A stretch of 55,235 nt of DNA from PALSA-610 sp038213435 (GTDB lineage Bacteria; Actinomycetota; Acidimicrobiia; IMCC26256; PALSA-610), in the NCBI GenBank assembly GCA_038213435.1, contig JBBQTI010000029.1, forward strand, positions 1 to 55,235, written 5' to 3'. The notes beneath the pieces were generated by a model, which was given only the letters and a program-made list of their open reading frames with translations, ran no database searches and was not told where the DNA came from. Below are positions 53,093 through 55,235 of the stretch, piece by piece. Each line of letters begins with the position of its first letter. Position 1 is the first letter of the stretch. The position numbers and the translations under genes were made by a program.

Positions 53093-53272
53093 CTACAAGT
53101 TGCCGAGGCTCGTGCACTCGTCACACTTGGGATGACCGCCCATTCCCCGCACCTTGTGTTTCGGGAGGATGCGCTGCCCCTCAGAGCAGTTGTCGTGATC
53201 GTGGTAGACGTCGCGGTGGCGAGGCTCGCCGCTTTCCGGTGTGATCGTGTAGTACGGCCCTACCTTGACCAC
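53093..53272 (-). CDS. Small Cys/His-containing protein, unknown function
   Basis: The 59-residue frame reads VKVGPYYTITPESGEPRHRD, then VYHDHDNCSEGQRILPKHKV and a GGHPKCDECTSLG tail. One Cys (29) with two nearby His and a C-terminal Cys-x2-Cys (50, 53) suggest a small metal-binding fold. The GTG at 53272 is chosen because upstream residues look random, although the frame stays open to 53371. Similar short proteins with a YHDxxxC...GGxPxC..C pattern occur in bacteria; this is recollection rather than a search result. No neighbour explains its role. Confidence 0.5.
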   Translation of the reverse strand: MVKVGPYYTITPESGEPRHRDVYHDHDNCSEGQRILPKHKVRGMGGHPKCDECTSLGNL

Positions 53273-53377
53273 GCGGGATCCCTGTTCGTCGATTGATCGC
53301 AGCGTAACTCTCGGGCCACTCAAGCAGTTCCGCGAGTTGGGTGAACGACCAGGTATGCAACCGGCGCTCACGGCCGG

Positions 53378-53572
53378 TCATACCCTGGCGCGGTGACGCT
53401 CGACAGCGTTCCAGTCCGAGTGTTCCAGGTCGGCGACAGGCTCGAGGTTCTCCCCCGGCGTTTCGAACGCGTCGTCGCAATCGAGCGCGATTAGCACCAC
53501 GAGTTCCATGTGGGTCTCGAGTCCGGGCTGCACGACCGCTGCAACCAGCAAGCTGTCGTCACGATCGAACAC
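53378..53572 (-). CDS. Short hypothetical reading frame
   Basis: A 64-residue frame (start GTG 53572) reads FDRDDSLLVAAVVQPGLETH and MELVVLIALDCDDAFETPGE, ending NAVERHRARV. It has a protein-like hydrophobic/acidic alternation and stays open upstream to about 53640, where a stop occurs. It could be a small gene or the tail of a lost one. No family was recognised. Confidence 0.3.
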   Translation of the reverse strand: MFDRDDSLLVAAVVQPGLETHMELVVLIALDCDDAFETPGENLEPVADLEHSDWNAVERHRARV

Positions 53573-53726
53573 AGCGACACCATTGCGGTGACCGAAGATG
53601 CCGAACGCGCCGAACGCGCTCAGCTCTGCGCGAGTGGGTCGTCACCGACGGCACACGATCGCGTCGCGGCGAATAGGTCCTGAGGTTCGGGTCTTGCGGG
53701 GTCTCGTGGCGGACCCGCGCCACTGG

Positions 53727-54722
53727 TCACTGCTCGAGGATCCGCGCAACCTCGTCTCGTTCGGGCCACGCGATCTCGCTGCCCGTCTCGTCGTACACGC
53801 CGCGGCCCGTCTCGACGCGGCCGAGCATCGTGGTGTCGAAGCGTTCGGCGAGGCGTGCGACTGCGACGTCGGCCACGGGTTGTGGGAACGTCGCGAGCAG
53901 GCATCCGGACGCGAGCGTCGCCCACGAGTCGGCACCCAGCGCCGCGCACACCACGCGTCCGGGCTCGAACCAGCGCACGCGCCTGCGATCGACGCGCACC
54001 GAGCAGCCCGACGCCACCGCCAGTTCGTGCAGGCCGGACGCGAGGCCTCCCTCGGTGGGATCGTGCATCGCGCTCGCGCCGAGGTCGGTTGCCAAGAGGG
54101 CGGCGTCGACGATGCTGATACCGGGTTCGTCGAGCGCCCGCGACGCGGCATGCAGGAGCGTTTCGTCGACCGAGGCCAGTCGAGCACGCGCCTCGGTTGC
54201 GAGGACCGCGGCGCCTTCAACCGGTACCGCGCCGACCTGCACCACGATGTCGCCTGGGCGCGCTCCCGCGGTCGTGACGAACCGGCCGCCCGGCGCGACG
54301 CCGAGCATGGTCCCGCAGACGACGGGAGTCCGCACCGCGTCGGTGACCTCGCTGTGCCCACCGACGAGCACCGCCCCGACCTGCGCGAGCGCGTCGCGCA
54401 AGCCGGTGAACAGCCCCTGGACGTCCTCGCCGGTCGTCGCGGGCGGGAGCAGCAGCGTCGCGAGGAACCATCGCGGCGCCGCACCCATCACCGCGACGTC
54501 GTTGGCGTTCACGATCACGCCGTAGCGCCCGACGTCGGCGCCCGTGAGCGTGATCGGGTCTGCTGCGGCGATCAGCACGCCGGCGGGGATCTCGATCGCG
54601 CATGCGTCCTCACCGAGTTCGGGACCGAGCAGCACCTCGCCTGGCGCGGCGGGCAGCGAGGCGAGGAGCCGACCCAGGAGTGCGGGCGCCAGCTTGCCGG
54701 CGGCGAGGGGACGAGCGGTCAT
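53727..54722 (-). CDS. AIR synthase-related (PurM/HypE/SelD-like) protein
   Basis: The 331-residue protein has the PurM-like ATP-binding fold. LGPELGEDACAIEIPAGVLIAAADPIT gives the N-terminal glycine/aspartate loop; GRYGVIVNANDVAVMGAAPRWFLATLLLP and VLVGGHSEVTDAV are in the first domain, and MHDPTEGGLASGLHELAVASG opens the second. These motifs are closest to HypE, though a HypE-type C-terminal PRIC-Cys motif is absent, so it is unlikely to make the hydrogenase cyanide ligand. No hyp genes are nearby. ATG 54722 lies six bases after CATTGT on the minus strand, matching the leaderless pattern. The function is unknown. Confidence 0.82.
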   Translation of the reverse strand: MTARPLAAGKLAPALLGRLLASLPAAPGEVLLGPELGEDACAIEIPAGVLIAAADPITLTGADVGRYGVIVNANDVAVMGAAPRWFLATLLLPPATTGEDVQGLFTGLRDALAQVGAVLVGGHSEVTDAVRTPVVCGTMLGVAPGGRFVTTAGARPGDIVVQVGAVPVEGAAVLATEARARLASVDETLLHAASRALDEPGISIVDAALLATDLGASAMHDPTEGGLASGLHELAVASGCSVRVDRRRVRWFEPGRVVCAALGADSWATLASGCLLATFPQPVADVAVARLAERFDTTMLGRVETGRGVYDETGSEIAWPERDEVARILEQ

Positions 54723-54728
54723 CACACC

Positions 54729-54734
54729 ACAATG
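54729..54734 (-). promoter_or_regulatory. -10-like hexamer for the AIR synthase-related gene
   Basis: On the minus strand CATTGT is followed by six bases (GGTGTG) and the ATG at 54722. The CANNNT form also occurs before bioA (CAGAAT). Confidence 0.4.
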
Positions 54735-55095
54735 CCGCACCGCGCCGAGGTCCGACCGGTCAACTTCCCCCGCCGCGTACGGCGTAGACGTCGCGGAGCC
54801 ACTCCATCGCGGAGGTCCCGGCGCTTCGTGGAGCGGTCCACCAGGGCCTCAGCATGCGTGCGGCGCGCGAACCCGCCGCACGCAAACACCGTCCGCCACC
54901 GATCCGGCGGTAGGTGATTCTTCCAGCCCGGCGTTACCTGTGTGGGGTGCGCGAGTCAACGCCGTGTTGTCGCGTGAGGTCTGGGACCTCTCGTGAAGCA
55001 GTCGGTTGTGACTCGGTATGGCCCGGCTCGTGGCGGGGTGAGGCGCCTAGCGTTACCTAGATGTAGGTGCTCGACGAACGTGGTGTCGTCGGCGA
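54735..55095. other. Intergenic region without recognised features
   Basis: About 360 nt between the AIR synthase-related gene and the IS3-family end. No gene, tRNA or clear hairpin was found. Confidence 0.5.
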
Positions 55096-55235
55096 TGAGG
55101 TTCCCCCGTTGTTCCGGACGGGTTGGTTGTGGTGATCATGCCGCGGCGGCGGCTTCGGTGTGAAGTGCTTCGAACGCGGTCGGGCTGAGCATGCCGATCG
55201 ATGAGTGTCGGCGGGCGCGATTGTAGAACGCTTCG
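55096..55235 (-). mobile_element. IS3-family insertion sequence, terminal part, cut by the window edge
   Basis: TGAGGTTCCCCCG at 55096 has the TGA...C-rich form of IS3-family terminal inverted repeats, and the transposase C-terminus lies just inside. The rest of the element lies beyond 55235. Confidence 0.7.
55136..55235 (-). CDS. IS3-family transposase (OrfB-type), C-terminal fragment
   Basis: The frame reads EAFYNRARRHSSIGMLSPTA followed by FEALHTEAAAAA and a stop. FYNRxRRHSSxGxLSPxxFE is the highly conserved end of IS3-family integrase-type transposases (rve domain). The gene runs off the right edge of the window, so neither its start nor its intactness can be judged. It reads out of the window on the minus strand. 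Confidence 0.88.
   Translation of the reverse strand, partial: EAFYNRARRHSSIGMLSPTAFEALHTEAAAAA

Noticed and set aside
53598..54917. A 439-codon plus-strand frame
   Set aside because: It is antisense to the AIR synthase-related gene, which carries recognisable motifs, whereas this frame is arginine-rich and featureless.

Overview
The window is a high-GC, gene-dense bacterial chromosome segment, most likely from an actinobacterium close to the Acidimicrobiia. Supporting signs are the very high GC with many GTG starts, the lexA / LysM protein / nrdR neighbourhood, a B12-dependent ribonucleotide reductase, the succinylase branch of the diaminopimelate pathway, an F420-type nitroreductase relative, and many genes whose start codon lies 6-8 nt after a TANNNT-like -10 hexamer (leaderless transcription). 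The placement is inferred from gene content, not from a search.

Region 1 (1-12.8 kb, +) is a translation and RNA-processing block: infB, a transporter of the ArsB/NhaD type, ylxP, rbfA, a DHH phosphoesterase, truB, ribF, rpsO, pnp, an M16 peptidase and dapB. Region 2 (12.85-17.6 kb, +) is a complete branched-chain amino-acid-type ABC importer (livG-F-H-M-K). Region 3 (17.6-20.7 kb, -) is the biotin operon bioA-bioF-bioD. It diverges from a TetR gene across a palindrome that appears to supply the -10 of both directions. A second TetR gene is coupled to a ferritin-like di-iron protein. Ribonuclease J, an SDR and FtsK follow (to 28.2 kb).

Region 4 (28.2-29.4 kb) is a decayed stretch with a frameshifted sigma-factor remnant. 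Region 5 (29.4-42.8 kb) is again housekeeping: a zinc-ribbon protein, rimO, pgsA, cinA, a VOC protein, thpR, recA, miaB, miaA, dapF, hflX, dapC, dapD and dapE. recA is followed directly by miaB, without recX. Region 6 (42.86-48.9 kb) holds the SOS repressor gene lexA, a divergent LysM protein with two SOS boxes between them, nrdR, nrdJ, a methyltransferase that seems to start at ACG, and a Ddn-like protein.

Region 7 (48.9-55.2 kb) is accessory and eroded: an EAL-domain gene that has lost its GGDEF half, an Abi_C-like fragment, short elements with terminal inverted repeats that interrupt genes, a glycosyltransferase whose upstream partner is frameshifted, small orphan genes, an AIR-synthase/HypE-like protein, and at the right edge the end of an IS3-family element.

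Most co-directional genes overlap by 4 nt (GTGA or ATGA), so long operons with coupled translation are likely. No tRNA, rRNA or CRISPR array was seen.
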